A DNA stretch of 64,000 bases. Origin: Apiospora phragmitis. Lineage: Eukaryota; Ascomycota; Sordariomycetes; Amphisphaeriales; Apiosporaceae. The stretch is taken from contig JAQQWL010000011.1 in the NCBI GenBank assembly GCA_038363925.1, forward strand, positions 5,518,001-5,582,000, given 5' to 3'. Position numbers and translations under genes: made by a program. The notes under the pieces are model-generated. The model worked only from the letters and a program-made list of their open reading frames with translations, was not told the origin of the DNA and did not search any database. Positions within the stretch are counted from its first letter, which is position 1. Every line of letters begins with the position of its first letter. This document shows, piece by piece, positions 11,285 to 23,040 of this stretch.

Positions 11285-12069
11285 ATGTCGACCAACGAAG
11301 CGCCCCGAGGCGTGCCCTCGACCCAGTACTTCCATGCCCTCCTGCGCCCGGCCATCCTCCAGATCCTGCGTGCGCAGGGCTACTACGCCTGCAGCCCCGC
11401 CGTGCTCGACAACGTCACGGAGCTGGCCGGCCGCCACCTGACGGCCCTCGCCGACCGGACAGCCCGCTTCATGGAGACGAATAGCGAGGCCACGCTGCAG
11501 CCGACCATCTCCGACGCGAGGATGGCCATGGAGCAGTGCGGCTTGCTCGCCCCCACGCGCTTGCATACGGCGCAGGTCTGGGCCGACGACGAAGACACGA
11601 GCGGCGTCGAGGACTTCATCCGCTGGGCCGAGGGCCCTAAAAACGCCAAGATCCGCAAGGTTGCTCAGGCAATCTCAGAACCTACTGGCCTCGAAGACGC
11701 GGATGCGGCGGAAGAGCCTGCCAACAACTATCTTGCTGGTAAATACTTAGCATACCTACCTGTGCTTTCCCTTTCAGAGCAAAGAACGATTTGTCAGTTG
11801 CTAACGCTGTCTGCCCCATAGCCCTCAAAAAGAAGCACAATAAGAACGATCAGGAATCCAAGTACACTAGTACCGTGCTAGGCAAGGGATATGACCACGG
11901 TGATATTTCGGTCGGGGGCGGCCCTGTGGCTAGCGTCAAAGACTGGGAGCAGATGATGCGCGAGGCTGCACGTCGACCGCGTGAGCCTACTCCCGACTCC
12001 CGACCTCCCAGCTCCGGGCTTAGTTCGCTTGCCGACGACGATGTCGAGATGATGGAGATAGAGATATAG
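11285..12069 (+). CDS. TFIID subunit TAF3-like, histone-fold (Bromo_TP) protein
   Basis: Predicted TFIID component. Exons are 11285-11738 and 11822-12069, 233 aa, with no frame break. The N-terminal 85 residues form a Bromo_TP-type histone fold: YFHALLRPAILQILRAQGYY, then VLDNVTELAGRHLTALADRT and ISDARMAMEQCGLL. Next comes VEDFIRWAEGPKNAKIRKVA, like the region after the fold in fungal TAF3 proteins. Exon 2 has a basic start (LKKKHNKND), then GKGYDHGDISVGGGPVASVK and an acidic end. The intron is GTAAAT with CTAAC and TAG. TAF8 is the main alternative because it shares the fold. I prefer TAF3 because of the DFIRW-like segment. The PHD finger of animal TAF3 is absent, as in other fungi. It diverges from TAF7. 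Confidence 0.75.
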
Positions 12070-13063
12070 CGCTAAGTCGGCATCGGAAAGGGTAGGCGTG
12101 AATTTCGGCATGGCGTTGGTGGTTATTTTCAGAGACAAAAAGCAAAAGCAAAACGGGCGTACAGGAAGATTAAAGATGGTTACGTATCTTGCGACGACCG
12201 CGCCGAGAACAAGTTTAGAGCAGGCGGGTACAATCTCCAGGGTGACAAGGAATACTGGCAAGCAGGGTGACTACCGGGTGATATAGGTGCCTGCTTGGAG
12301 CGACAGATGCGCGCAGTTGGATAATTTGTAGTAAGAAACAAATGGCTGATCAGGCGACGACAGGGCATCAAGTTAACCTTGTTGTGCTTGTTCTGGGGGC
12401 GTTCTTCGGGTTCGGGCACGATACCCCCTTCCCATATGCTCGGCCCATACATTTGCAAGTATATATTGCGTTTGTGTAGAAATAGCGTAAATACAAATAC
12501 CAAACAAATCAATGATATGTAGCTTATACGTTTCATGAAGATGGTAAGAATCGCGAAGTTGCATAACACGTGTTGAGCATTCTGAAGTCGGCCCAAGTTA
12601 TATTGTATCATCATCAGGCTACAAGTAGCTGGCCACCGTAGCGAATGTGTCCAAGTATACAAAGGGAACCTCAACAGCCTCATCCCGCGTTCGGTTCTAT
12701 TTGCCCAAGACGTTCCTCTTCCTCCCATTTTGTAGCATTTGTAGATGCTGCTGCTACCACTGCCAAGCGTGGCAGCAGGCCGGGCTCGCGCCCATGATTT
12801 GAAATTAAAGAGAATATATGTCAGGTGTTCATTCCGGGCATCCTCCTCGCTTTTTCCCGTCCTAGATTGAGCATACCAGGCGGCCAAAGGAAGTTTGGCA
12901 TAAATAAGAAGAAAATCAAGACCAGACCAGACCGCCTAGTAACGAGCGCAAAATCGCTAATAAAAAAAAAACAATACAGAATGCACGCTTCGACAGATAT
13001 AGTCAAAAACCGCCGCGCCCAGGAGTACATAAGGAAAAGGAAAAAGGGGCTTGGAGGTGAGTA
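12070..13063. other. Convergent intergenic region, no gene seen
   Basis: About 1 kb between the 3' ends of TAF3-like and the F-box gene. A 235-codon minus-strand ORF overlaps here but has Trp/Cys/Arg-rich random-looking composition and no domain. Confidence 0.55.
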
Positions 13064-16000
13064 TCACATAACCATACATCTGCTTCCCTTACCGGCCTTC
13101 CCATCCTTGGGTGCGGTGGAAGCCCAGGTCACATCCGTCCAGGCGGCGCTACTGGCAGCATCGAGCTCCTTCTCGGCCTTCTTCTGCTTGCGCCGGCCCG
13201 CCCAGCCACGGGTCTTGGCGTCCTGCACGTTCCTGGCCGCGCTCCGCCTGGCGCGACTAGGTCGCCGGCTCAGGCTCGTATGGTGCCGCAGAGAAGAACT
13301 GGTCAGCTGCGAGGATGACGGCGGGGGCGGGACCACAGGCGGCTGCCCATTAGGACCTTGCTGGCCAATGATGTTACGGCTCTCGCTGCCAGTGTTGCTG
13401 TAAACGGTTTCAAGGCGCTCGGCAACAGGACAATTGGGGTCACCAACACCCATAATAGCTTGTGGGTGTCGCGGGATGGGTTCATGAAGCACCGGCCCTG
13501 CAGGTGTACCTTGTGTCCCTGCCTGGTCTGGAGTGTCAAAGGCTCCGCTAATGCCCGTTGGTGTGCTAATTATCAACGGAAGCTCAGGGTCGGTGGCACG
13601 TGTCGAGGAAAACTTGGCATGAAGGCTGAGCCTGTTCGACGAGGGGGCGCGGTCTCTGCGGATTGCGCCCAATGGGCACCCTTGGGATTTGGAAAGAACC
13701 CGAGGCAGGCCGCGGTGCTGGATGGTTCTGACGGTTATGCAGTGCTGACAGCTGGTTCGGGCTGGGTAAAGGGGGCAAAGCGGCTGCCAACATTTCCCTG
13801 TTTGAGATATTTATTGCAGGTGCTGAGCGAGGATAACCCGACACAGTTGCCGCCGACAACTGACTGGATTCAGGTTGTGTTTTGGGCAAGTGCTCGCATT
13901 CGGAAGCCGTCCAACGACGGGGTCCTGATTTGCTCGGCTGCTTTGGCTCTGTGCCATCTGGGTCGAAGACGATGAAGGTCTTTCCGAGTTGAACGGATCT
14001 GGTGTATCGGAAGTTTGATACGGTGCCGCACTCGCAGAATAGGAATTCGATAAAGCTGGTGTGTGGCTTGCGGCAGTTGCGGCAGAATCTGACGGTCTTC
14101 TCTGTTGCGTTGCGTGTGTAAGTGCTGGTGGCGGTGCTGAGTCGATGGGCGAAACGTCGTAGATTTCTTCTTGATCAAGATTGGGAAATTGAGAGCCGCT
14201 AGTCTGGGATCGAATAGAACTCGAGCCTGGCCGGTCATGGTGGTTTTCGAGGGAGTGTGGCTCACTTCGAGACGCCGACCCGCTCACAGAACGAGGCTGT
14301 GACTGACCCAACTGCCAGGACATACGAGAGCGCCGGTCACGGGCTGGAGACGTCTGGAGTTTAGGTAGGTCCAGTCGCGCCGACGAATTACCTGAAGAAT
14401 GCGATGGCATCTGAGTCAGTTGCGGTGGCGCGGATGGAGGCGGCAGCCGAACTTCTGTCAGAGCAGCCGATGGAGGTGCAAGAGGATGCGCTGAGTGTTG
14501 AATACTAGGGTCGAGTCCAACCCAGGGATGGCAGGAGCTCGAAGAAAGGCTGGAGTGTCACCAGGGTCCTCCTTTGAATAGGGCGGTGGCGGTGGAACCC
14601 AGTTATCCGCATCACTTTCATGAGGATGCTCAGCTCGCCCGTCAGCTCGGCGATACTGTATGCGCCCATTGGTGGTGGCCGATGGATGGAGACGACGGTT
14701 CACTGCGGCTGCTGTGGCAGCGCGTCGCAACGTTGGTCCGGACCGGGGACTTGCATGAGCATAAGGCGCATCAAGAGCCTCCTGGGCTTCTTCCAGCGTT
14801 GCCTCCTCTGGCTCATCGCGGGAAGCTGTGCCTGTGTTGGCCCGGCTGCCCGATGCCCCAACGCGCCGCGGCATCAGCGGATCATCGTCGTCGCAGCCCC
14901 TGTCGTCTGGGAGTACAGGGAGCCTTAGGAGTGATTCGGCTTGCGCAACAGCAGATGTCGTGGATCGCATCCCACCGGAGCGACCGCCGCGCTTTTGAGC
15001 TACAGTCCTCCTTCGGACAATAGCCACTTCGGTATCCAGGTCACGATGCTCCTCTTCCAGCACCTCGGGCTCTTGAGTGCCAACCTCGATCGTGATATCA
15101 ACCGTTTCACCATCGGTGGTGCCATAATCGAAGTCAAGAATGGTGATTCGACCCCCGTCAACAAAATCAATCCCATCCTCCTCGGTGATTGGCTTTGCTG
15201 GCTGTACCCCTCGAGCTGCGACGACGAGACGCTCTTGCAGCGAACTCGAGCCATAATTTGCAACCCACTTAACAGTGCTAACTCCCTCCAACGCTGTCAC
15301 CTTGCGGCCGCTCACAAATGTATTACGATACTTATCACACAGTATCTGCCACTGAGGGACTCTCCCCCATTTGTCTCTTGCAAGCGGGACGAAGGCGTGC
15401 GAACTGAAAGTGAGCTGTTCCGTCGGTTCAACCCTGGTACCCCTGGCTCCAAGGAGGAGTTGGATGTTGTCTCGGGCACCAGATCCTCGGAATTCCATAA
15501 ATCCATACGTCTTTACTCTCGAAACCGGCAGAAACCAACCCTCCGCAGTAAGTTGCTGCGGGTAATGTGCACGGCAACAGAGTCGTCTGAGCAAATGTAT
15601 TCGGTATAGGCCCAGTGAAGTAAGTCGTCCCATTGCGCAGATCGTCAATCCGCACAGCTCGGAAGGTTTCGAAACTGCTGTCATAGGTAAAGGTCCAGCT
15701 AGCTTCCTCCGAGCTTGACTCTGGAGTAGCACCGCATGGCTGCAGTCGCGGCTTGTATTCGGAAAGAGTATGGACGTGGTCCACAATGCGCTGATGTTAT
15801 TCTCTCCCATATGGCTCCCGGGATCGTAGTAAGGCGCAGTGAGAATGACCGTGTTTGGTGGTTGTGCGAGAGTGGTCGTTCCGAGTAATTGTGTCCCGTC
15901 AAAAGGAGAAGGCCAAAGAATCCACGCCGTCGCACTTGACTGCCCTCCTGTCAGTCGGTAGCGCCCCAGTGTGGAGTGAAGAAACCTCAATGCCCCCTTC

Positions 16001-16813
16001 ATAGGCAGCTGCCAATACACTGCCGCACGGCGACAAGGCTATCGTGCGGGGCGGATTATCCAGAATGAGCGACTGGGTGCGCTTCGGGGGTTGCTGACGA
16101 AGGTCATACACGTCTACTTGCATGTCGCTGGATAGCACAGCAAGTAGGCTCGCATCATCCAACGTACAAGCAGAAACTGGCCTGCGCATGATCTTCAGTT
16201 CCCTCTTGACGACGAGCTCGGGGCCTCGAATATCCAGGACGTAGATCCGCGACGAATTGTAGGCAAGCAGATGATAGCCCCGCGGCGAAGAAGTAAACTG
16301 CATGCCTTCTCCACCAGGCACCGAGGAGGAACTGATTGAATTGGAAACCAGCTTGATGGTGGTTGTACGCGGCCGCAAGTAGGCCTCGAAGAGGTTTCTC
16401 TTGACCTCCCGTGCGAAGAGGCGGCAACTTGGGCAAGGCATCGGCGCCATCTTTGTCCAGGCTGGAGGGTTTGGTTTTGTGGCTGGCCGAGTAAGAAGGA
16501 CATCGGGACAGGTGGTAGGCATAGAGATGTGCCTGTTGCGAAACGCGCCTCCAATTCCAGTTGAGGAGGACCAGAGATGCGAAAGAGTCCGGGTCTGTCA
16601 GGCGCAGTATTCTAGAAGCATAGGCGCGTTGTCAGCGGATTCTATTGCTCGAGCATTCAGCATCACGGCGACCTACTGCTCAATTATTTCGTCGGGCAGC
16701 CTCTTGAAAGCCGACTGAGCATCATGGTGGGCTGCGGATGATGGCGATGTCGACGGCCGTCTCTTCTCCATGCTTGGCCGCGATGCGACAGCCGTATCGG
16801 CAGCGTCCTTCAT
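13064..16813 (-). CDS. F-box protein with WD40-like region and C-terminal CaaX box
   Basis: Large fungal F-box protein, about 1,227 aa after frame repair. Exon 1 is 16813-16677 and exon 2 is 16611-13064. The intron has a GTAGGT donor and CTTCTAG acceptor. The F-box spans the splice: FKRLPDEIIEQ joins ILRLTDPDSFASLVLLNWNW. A beta-propeller-like part follows, with RGYHLLAYNSSRIYVLDIRG, RTIALSPCGSVLAAAYEGG, WTTSILFPNTSRDCSHAVLL, GTTYFTGPIP and QWQILCDKYRNTFV. The C-terminal 450 residues are Ser/Pro/Arg-rich and disordered, ending GKGSRCMVM. CMVM fits a CaaX prenylation signal. The likely role is substrate receptor of an SCF ubiquitin ligase (inferred from the F-box). Seven single-base breaks are needed: near 16418-16425, 15901-15904, 15723, 15490-15495, 14517-14524, 13881-13886 and 13665-13680. 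The WD40 assignment is weaker than the F-box. Confidence 0.72.
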
Positions 16814-18962
16814 GTCGTCGGTAGTAAGTACAAATGCTATCACGACATGTAGGTGGGATGACAGTGTTGTTGATGCGGCGCCCCAAGCCTAATAATAAGT
16901 CGCCTCCAATGTAACCTAACCTACCTAACCTCTGCTCCGACAGACAATATACCTGTTGAATTAGCCTAGGTTAGACGGTGCCAGGAAGGATGGTGGAGGA
17001 TGGTCAGTTATTACGTGGGAGCTTGCTATTTAAGCGGAGTTGGCGTTGGGACGGGGCATCCATCCCCCTTTGGTGCCCCCCACTCTGAGCGACTAGGTTA
17101 GCGAGTGCCTGTACTCTCCAACTTGTTTTTGTCCAATAGCTATGTACAGTTGGGACCTTTTTGTTTCGTTTTCTCCGAGCAGGCGACAAAGAGGAGAGAA
17201 AGAAGATGGTATTGGGTCGGAAAAGCCGCCCGCACGAAGGAGGGAGAAAGGAGGAAGAGGAGGAAGAGGCAAGCGAGTCCCGACTGAGGCGGAGCAAAGC
17301 AGTTGGGCCAGACAATAGGCGTCTGTCTGTGCCTTTCAGCTTGGCCTACAGACATCTAAGTACATAGCCTGCGCGCGAAGCAGATGTGTTGCGGGCGCTA
17401 GCCCAACTCCTGTCTATGTCCTATGTATCGAGTCAATAGCCTGAGAGACACATATCGACAAACAAGTAGGTAAGTACGCCATGGGCTTACACAAACTCGT
17501 GTCAAGTGAAATGGGCCGGGGGTTCAAGTCGCGATCTGCAAGGGTTGGGCAATCAATCCATCACTTCCGCCTATGCTCAGACTTTGCTAGAACAAATCCT
17601 CCATGTCAGACAAGTTCTCACATGCGGATTTTTCCTCTTTGTTCTCTCGGTCGAATACCCGCGAAAAGGCCCACTGGGGAGATTCGTACATGCTTGTCTC
17701 TGATCCCAGTACAGCACGGACAGGCCTATACGATATGTCGATCCATTGACATTTACTGCGTACTGTAAGTAGTTCAAAGTGTCAAGCTGAGCCAGCCCGT
17801 AGAAAGCCCATGATGCCGGGCTTCTCGTAACTGCCGACTACCTGAGGCCCAGACCGCGCTATTCATGCGGTGTTCTCCTTTTTGTTTGAATCATATGTAA
17901 TGTCGCAAACAGAAGAAAGGAAAAAGCTCATTGGGTCTCCCTAGCGTCGAACCTCAGCTTGCCGGGATCGATGCTATTTATAGCCGAGCCCGACCCGCCT
18001 GGACCACCCTAGACCATTTACGGTACTGCTAGATACTGGTGGAACCAACCATCTCCCATCCCCGTCCAGCCGGTGATGAGGGTCTGATGAGGGGACTGAA
18101 TGGAGTGAATGCCGTGCGTGCGAGAGCGCGGCATGTCCAGATGGGGAAATGCTCGAGGAACCCAATCTCCTCCGCCGTTCTGTCGGTGTATCGCATTCGT
18201 ATTGATCAGATTATCATGCAGTACAAGTGTCAATTTCCTGACGAGTTGAAGAAGAGTGTGGTGGTACGGATACGCAAGTAGGCAATATAATATATCTGGT
18301 GGGTGGGGTTATGTGAGACCTAGGAAAGGTGGCCTGGAGAATGGCGTCCTCGGCCGGCAACTGATGCGCGCTCCATGGCAAACAGTAGTAGCATCTGCAT
18401 CTATGTAGATATATCTGTATCTACATCGATAGATAAGTAATTGGAATGCGTATCCCTTTCCATATAGTATCACCCCAGCACTGCCCTGCCCAGTGCTTGC
18501 CTCGCTCCCCGGATTCTGGAGATACAGATCAATTCAAGCAGCAACAACTCCACACAATGAACTCTTACCAGGCGGGTCATGATGTAAGGGCGAGGGGTTC
18601 ACGTGGTGCATCCTCATGCCAGCCTTTTGCAGTCATCGTTATGCAGTTCGTTCGTTCATGTAAGGATGCAGAACTGGATGGGGCACTGGAACGCTGGCCC
18701 GAAACTCTATTTGCATCTCAGTCGGCGCTACGAACAAGGCGGCCCCGTACTACTTCAACAGCCCGCACGCCAGCCGCCATCGTAAAGCTATCGTCATGGC
18801 ACACTCCATAGTTTCGCTACCGGTATATATTTATATGCATATGTCTTATCCAGTTGTGGCACCTGCCGCTTGTTTCCTAGCTATACATGTAGACAGACGC
18901 CTTAATCGCACATATTCTCGCCCATATCGAACCGAAGCCGGATCTCCGCCTGCGAGCTCAAC
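16814..18962. other. Intergenic region, no gene seen
   Basis: 2.1 kb holding the divergent promoters of the F-box gene and the GH15 gene. Visible items: CCTAACC/CCTACC-rich DNA near 16910-16930, a purine-rich stretch near 17180-17285, and a 9-bp perfect inverted repeat (ATGTAGATA/TATCTACAT) near 18402-18426. None of the ORFs resembles a protein. Confidence 0.5.
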
Positions 18963-21627
18963 ATGTCTGGTGCATCGTGTAACGTCCTACGCCAGGCAAG
19001 CCAGAGAGCCGCCGATTACCTACCCATCGAGAACTATGGCATGATCGGGAACATGCGAACATGTGCCTTGGTTGCGATAGACGGTGGTATAGGTATGCTA
19101 TGCACATAGGTATCTTGATATGACGCACCACCGCTAACCATTCTCGAACGCTCCGTCTAGACTTCATGTGCTGGTAAGTCTTCGAGAGAGAGAAATGAGT
19201 GCTGTAGCATATTGTTGTCCCACTTTGTAAAGGGATTGTACTTTTCCGAACTTCGAATGTAGCAAGGAAAGGAATAGTCGTAACGGCAGCTGACGCAGGT
19301 CGTCCTCCCCTGACCAGGCCAGACTTCGATTCACCGTCCCTATTCTGCCGGCTTCTAGATAAGGACAAGGGCGGCCATTTCAGCATCGTTCCTCGCGACG
19401 CCTCCTCCTGCACCACGAAGCAGCAGTACCTCCCCTCGTCGGGCATACTGCAGACTCGTTATATCCATGAGGACGGTGTCGTGGACTTGGTAGACTTCTT
19501 CCCGCGGCCGAGGATCACCGCCATCCTATCCTCGAAGGGTTACAAGCAGAACGTCTACCGTGAGACAGAGAAAGTTCAGGAGGAGCTCAAGAGATGGCTT
19601 GTACGGAGGGTAGAGTGTATCCGTGGAAGACTTGCCCTCGGTACGTTGTTGTTATTGTAGCTGTCCCCGGAAGATTGTTGCTCACATAAATCTCCTGCCA
19701 GATATCGATATATTCCCTGCCTTTGGATACGCTTAGGAACCACATGAGACACACATATTGCAGCCAGTAGTCAAGCCGGAAGACCACCAAAGCAAGACCG
19801 TCACCTTCTCCAGCCAGAGCTTAAAGCTTCAGCTCGACGTCACCGTCGACAGGGGTGAGAACGAGTCCGACGTCTGCCCTTCGGTCATCTTCAAGAAGGA
19901 GGCACGACCCGGCATGGCGGGCGAGGGCGTCGTGGTCAAGATCCTGCTCACCGAGGGCCAGGCCGTCAGCTTTATCCTGCGCGAGGATATCGCACAGCAT
20001 GTGACGGATCACATCACCACGACGATTATCGATAAACAACAGAACGACACGCAGTCCTTCTGTTTCAGCTGGTTGTCGAAGAGCACCTATAAGGGCGGCT
20101 GGAGGGAGGTCATTCTGCGGTCTCTGATAATACTGAAGATGCTGACGTACGAACTGACGGGAGCCATCGTCGCAGCGCCAACCTTCTCCATCCCCGAGGA
20201 TGTTGGCGGTGGTAGGTAAGCGTGCCGTGATAAGTATCTGTATCTGCTAATGCATTTACTGATGTGCCATCTTAGAAACTGGGACTACCGATTCTCCTGG
20301 GTCCGCGACAGCAGCTTTACCATCTACATTCTCTTGCGCCTGGGGTTCACCGAGGAAGCTGACGCGTACATGGAGTTCATGAACCAGAGATTTGTGCACT
20401 CTCTCAAACCGGACGGCGGGCTTCCCATCATGTTTACCATCCACGGGGAGACCGATATCCCCGAGATCGAACTTGATCATCTCCACGGCTACGAGGGGAG
20501 CCGGCCAGTCCGGATCGGCAACGGCGCCGCTTTTCACCACCAGCATGATATCTATGGGGAGTTGATGGATGGCATCTACTTATACAACAAGTATGGTAAG
20601 CCCATCACTTGGGACACCTGGGTTTCGGTCAGAAAGATGCTCGGTAAGAGAAGATATATAGATGATCTCAAGTCCACAGCGGGATTATGCTGATTTATTG
20701 TCAGATCATGTACTAACCATCAAGGATGGTAAGCGGCGGTACTGAAAACTCAGAGCACATAGGTTGACATCATACAGATCCCGATATGTCCATCTGGGGA
20801 GTCAGGAACCATAAGCAGAACTTCGTCTACTCAAAGATTATGATGTGGGTAGCGTTTGACCGCGGACTTCGTCTCAGCGAAAAGCGCTGCCTACCCTGTC
20901 CCAGCCGGCAAAGGTGGCTAGAAGCTCGTGACTCGTTATACGAAGAGATCATGGAGAAAGGTTGGTGCTTTGGATCACACCCAATGCTTTCTCAACTTAA
21001 CTACAGCCCCTGCAAAGCCCCAATGCTGACCAGGTTTCTTGCAACCAGGCTACAACAAGGAAATGGGGTGTTTCATTCAGAGCTACGAGAACCGGACACA
21101 TATAGACTCGTCGATCCTCATCGCGCCGCTCGTCTTCTTCATTGCCCCAAACGACCCCCGGTTCGTAGGGACCCTGGAGCGAATCCTCCTGCCGCCCGAA
21201 AAAGGGGGGTCTAACCAGCACTGGTCTCGTCTACCGCTACGATACGGAGCTATCCGAAGACGGTTCGTCAATTTCCCTTTCTTTACCCACTCCCTTCCTC
21301 CCCTCTCCTATTCTTACACTTCAGTTTACTGACGGGAAATCCTGGGAAAAACAAACAGGAGTAGGCGGTCGCGAAGGCGCCTTCTCGATGTGCACGTTTT
21401 GGCTCGTCGAGGCCATGACGCGGGCCAGCGTCTACGAGACCAAGTACCTGACGTGCGCCGTCAACCTGTTCGAGAACATGCTCAGCTTCTCGAACCACCT
21501 GTCCATGTTTTCCGAGGAGATCGCGCGCAGCGGCGAGCAGCTCGGCAACACGCCGCAGGCCTTCAGCCACCTGGCTCTCATCAGTGCCGCCTTCAACTTT
21601 GATCGGGTCAGGGAGCACAAGCGGTAG
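18963..21627 (+). pseudogene. GH15 glucoamylase-like gene, broken by stop and frameshift
   Basis: Glycoside hydrolase family 15 of the bacterial glucoamylase/trehalase-like type, intracellular (no signal peptide). Nine exons: 18963-19092, 19161-19173, 19318-19640, 19702-20215, 20276-20643, 20705-20728, 20778-20960, 21049-21262 and 21359-21627, about 678 codons. Motifs in order are [92 protein letters not shown] and SEEIARSGEQLGNTPQAFSH. Three defects are visible. An in-frame TAG lies at 19734-19736, where relatives have Arg (YAREP context). The general-acid position reads IWGVR rather than IWEVR (GGA at 20798-20800). A G6 run at 21204-21209 is one base long. The frameshift may be a sequence error, but the stop and the Glu loss are substitutions. 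Splice sites all look functional, so decay would be recent. Confidence 0.75.
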
Positions 21628-22030
21628 GCTATATAGAGCTCAACACCGGTCGCACCTTATCATGTGAACTCCTACCCTGTGTTTTTTCATTTCCTCAGAC
21701 ACCAGTGACTGACGCTCAGCAACGTTTTCAGACCTGACGGCTAGTTATCTAAAAGAAGTATCAATACTATCAAGGGAGGAATTTGTAGACTTAGCATCAG
21801 CTATAGCATTTCATTTTCCTCGTACGACCTATACATGTTTTGTTCGAATACAATATGACCCTAGTAGATGCTCACATTCTGAAACCTGAGTCCTAGACGT
21901 GACACGATAATAAGAGTGACGTTACCGTAGCATAAGGTATAATAATAATAATAATACAGTCGAACCACAGGTACAGAACCAGGAAGCAGTGAAAGGTACC
22001 TACCAGCTCAACAGACACTTATCAAGCCTC
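21628..22030. other. Intergenic, short AT-rich repeat
   Basis: 3' flank of the GH15 gene. It contains an (ATA)n run near 21940-21956. No gene seen. Confidence 0.5.
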
Positions 22031-22034
22031 CTTT

Positions 22035-22374
22035 TTAGAGCTTTTGCTGTTGCCGCCCCTCTCGAGCGCCTGCGCTTCTTCTTCCTGCCGCTATTCCTCT
22101 TCCTCCGTTGCCTGCATTTTTGGCCGAGCGGCGACGGATCGAGGAGGAATAATCTTGGATTTCGGAAAGCGCTGTCGCCTTCTTCTTCTTCTTCTTCTTC
22201 TTCTTCTTCTTCTTCTCCGCCGCCTTCCTAGCCCTCCACCGCACCGTCGCCGCGGGTAGGTACTTGAGGACCTCCTCGGGCAACCCGGCAGAGACGGCGC
22301 CGAAGAGGGCGCAGAAGAGACCGCAGCGTCAGTCGGCTAGGCGATGACCCAGGAGGCCTAGTATTGCGGACATG
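22035..22374 (-). pseudogene. Possible broken small membrane-protein ORF
   Basis: From the ATG at 22374 the frame reads MSAILGLLGHRLAD, then an in-frame TGA (22330-22332), then continues open as RCGLFCALFGAVSAG followed by LPEEVLKYLPAATVRWRARK and a run of about 12 Lys from a GAA/AAG microsatellite. The hydrophobic segment next to EEVLK resembles, at low confidence, the EExxK helix of PrsW-type membrane proteases. No other PrsW motif is present. It may be a gene remnant or a chance ORF. CGA to TGA by one C-to-T change would explain the stop. Confidence 0.3.
22179..22216. repeat. (TTC)n microsatellite
   Basis: About 12 uninterrupted TTC/CTT units, reading as poly-Lys on the minus strand. Confidence 0.9.
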
Positions 22375-23040
22375 GTGCGTGGTGTTCTTACAGTAATCTT
22401 GAAGGGATGTAGATGCTGTTCCTACCGCTGTTGCTCTAGCTGGTGATCGGGCGAGCGCCCGCTACATGTTTAGGTAATTTGGCGTACCAGAAGACGGGGT
22501 TAAATTGGGTTGGGCTATGAATAAATATCGAACATTGAAGGATGGTTGGTTGGGTGTAATGTGATGTATTACCGCCAAAATATCGGCTTGATGATACCCC
22601 GACTTCGTGAAATATAAATACGACATACAGCCAACGGAGCGGCGGGATGGCTCAATAACCAATCCAAAATAGTACCAAAACATGTGGAAAGCGCAGCGTT
22701 CATGAACAGATCAGTTGTATAAAGTCCACATCAGAACGTCTGTCAGTCTCGAAGGACACAGACGCTCTCCTGGGCTATGGTTTCGATGGAGAGGCAGCAT
22801 GATTGCAAGTAACGCTGAGTAGATAAAATCTAACGATCATTTTGGTCCCGTAGTCTTATAGTGTCTTTATTTTGCCAGCCATAAACGATGAATGCCACAT
22901 GCCTATGCAAACGTACACATTTTTTGGGTATGCAATACCCCGCGCCCATATACAATGCAATTCCAGCGATGAATACAGACAGACAATACAATAATAGTAA
23001 GAGACATTGACCTCACCCAGGGTCGACCTGGAAGACAACC
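22375..23040. other. Intergenic region, no gene seen
   Basis: About 670 bp between the broken small ORF and the 3' end of the GH5 gene. AT-rich, with no ORF of interest. Confidence 0.5.

Noticed and set aside
12180..12887. 235-codon minus-strand ORF between TAF3-like and the F-box gene
   Set aside because: Composition is random, with many Trp, Cys and Arg, and no recognisable motif.
16905..16930. CCTAACC-type sequence resembling telomere repeats
   Set aside because: Only two or three imperfect units; not a TTAGGG array.
20216..20275. Programmed frameshifting or stop readthrough as an explanation for broken frames
   Set aside because: Breaks occur in many unrelated genes at varied homopolymers without slippery-site or stimulator patterns, so sequence error is simpler.
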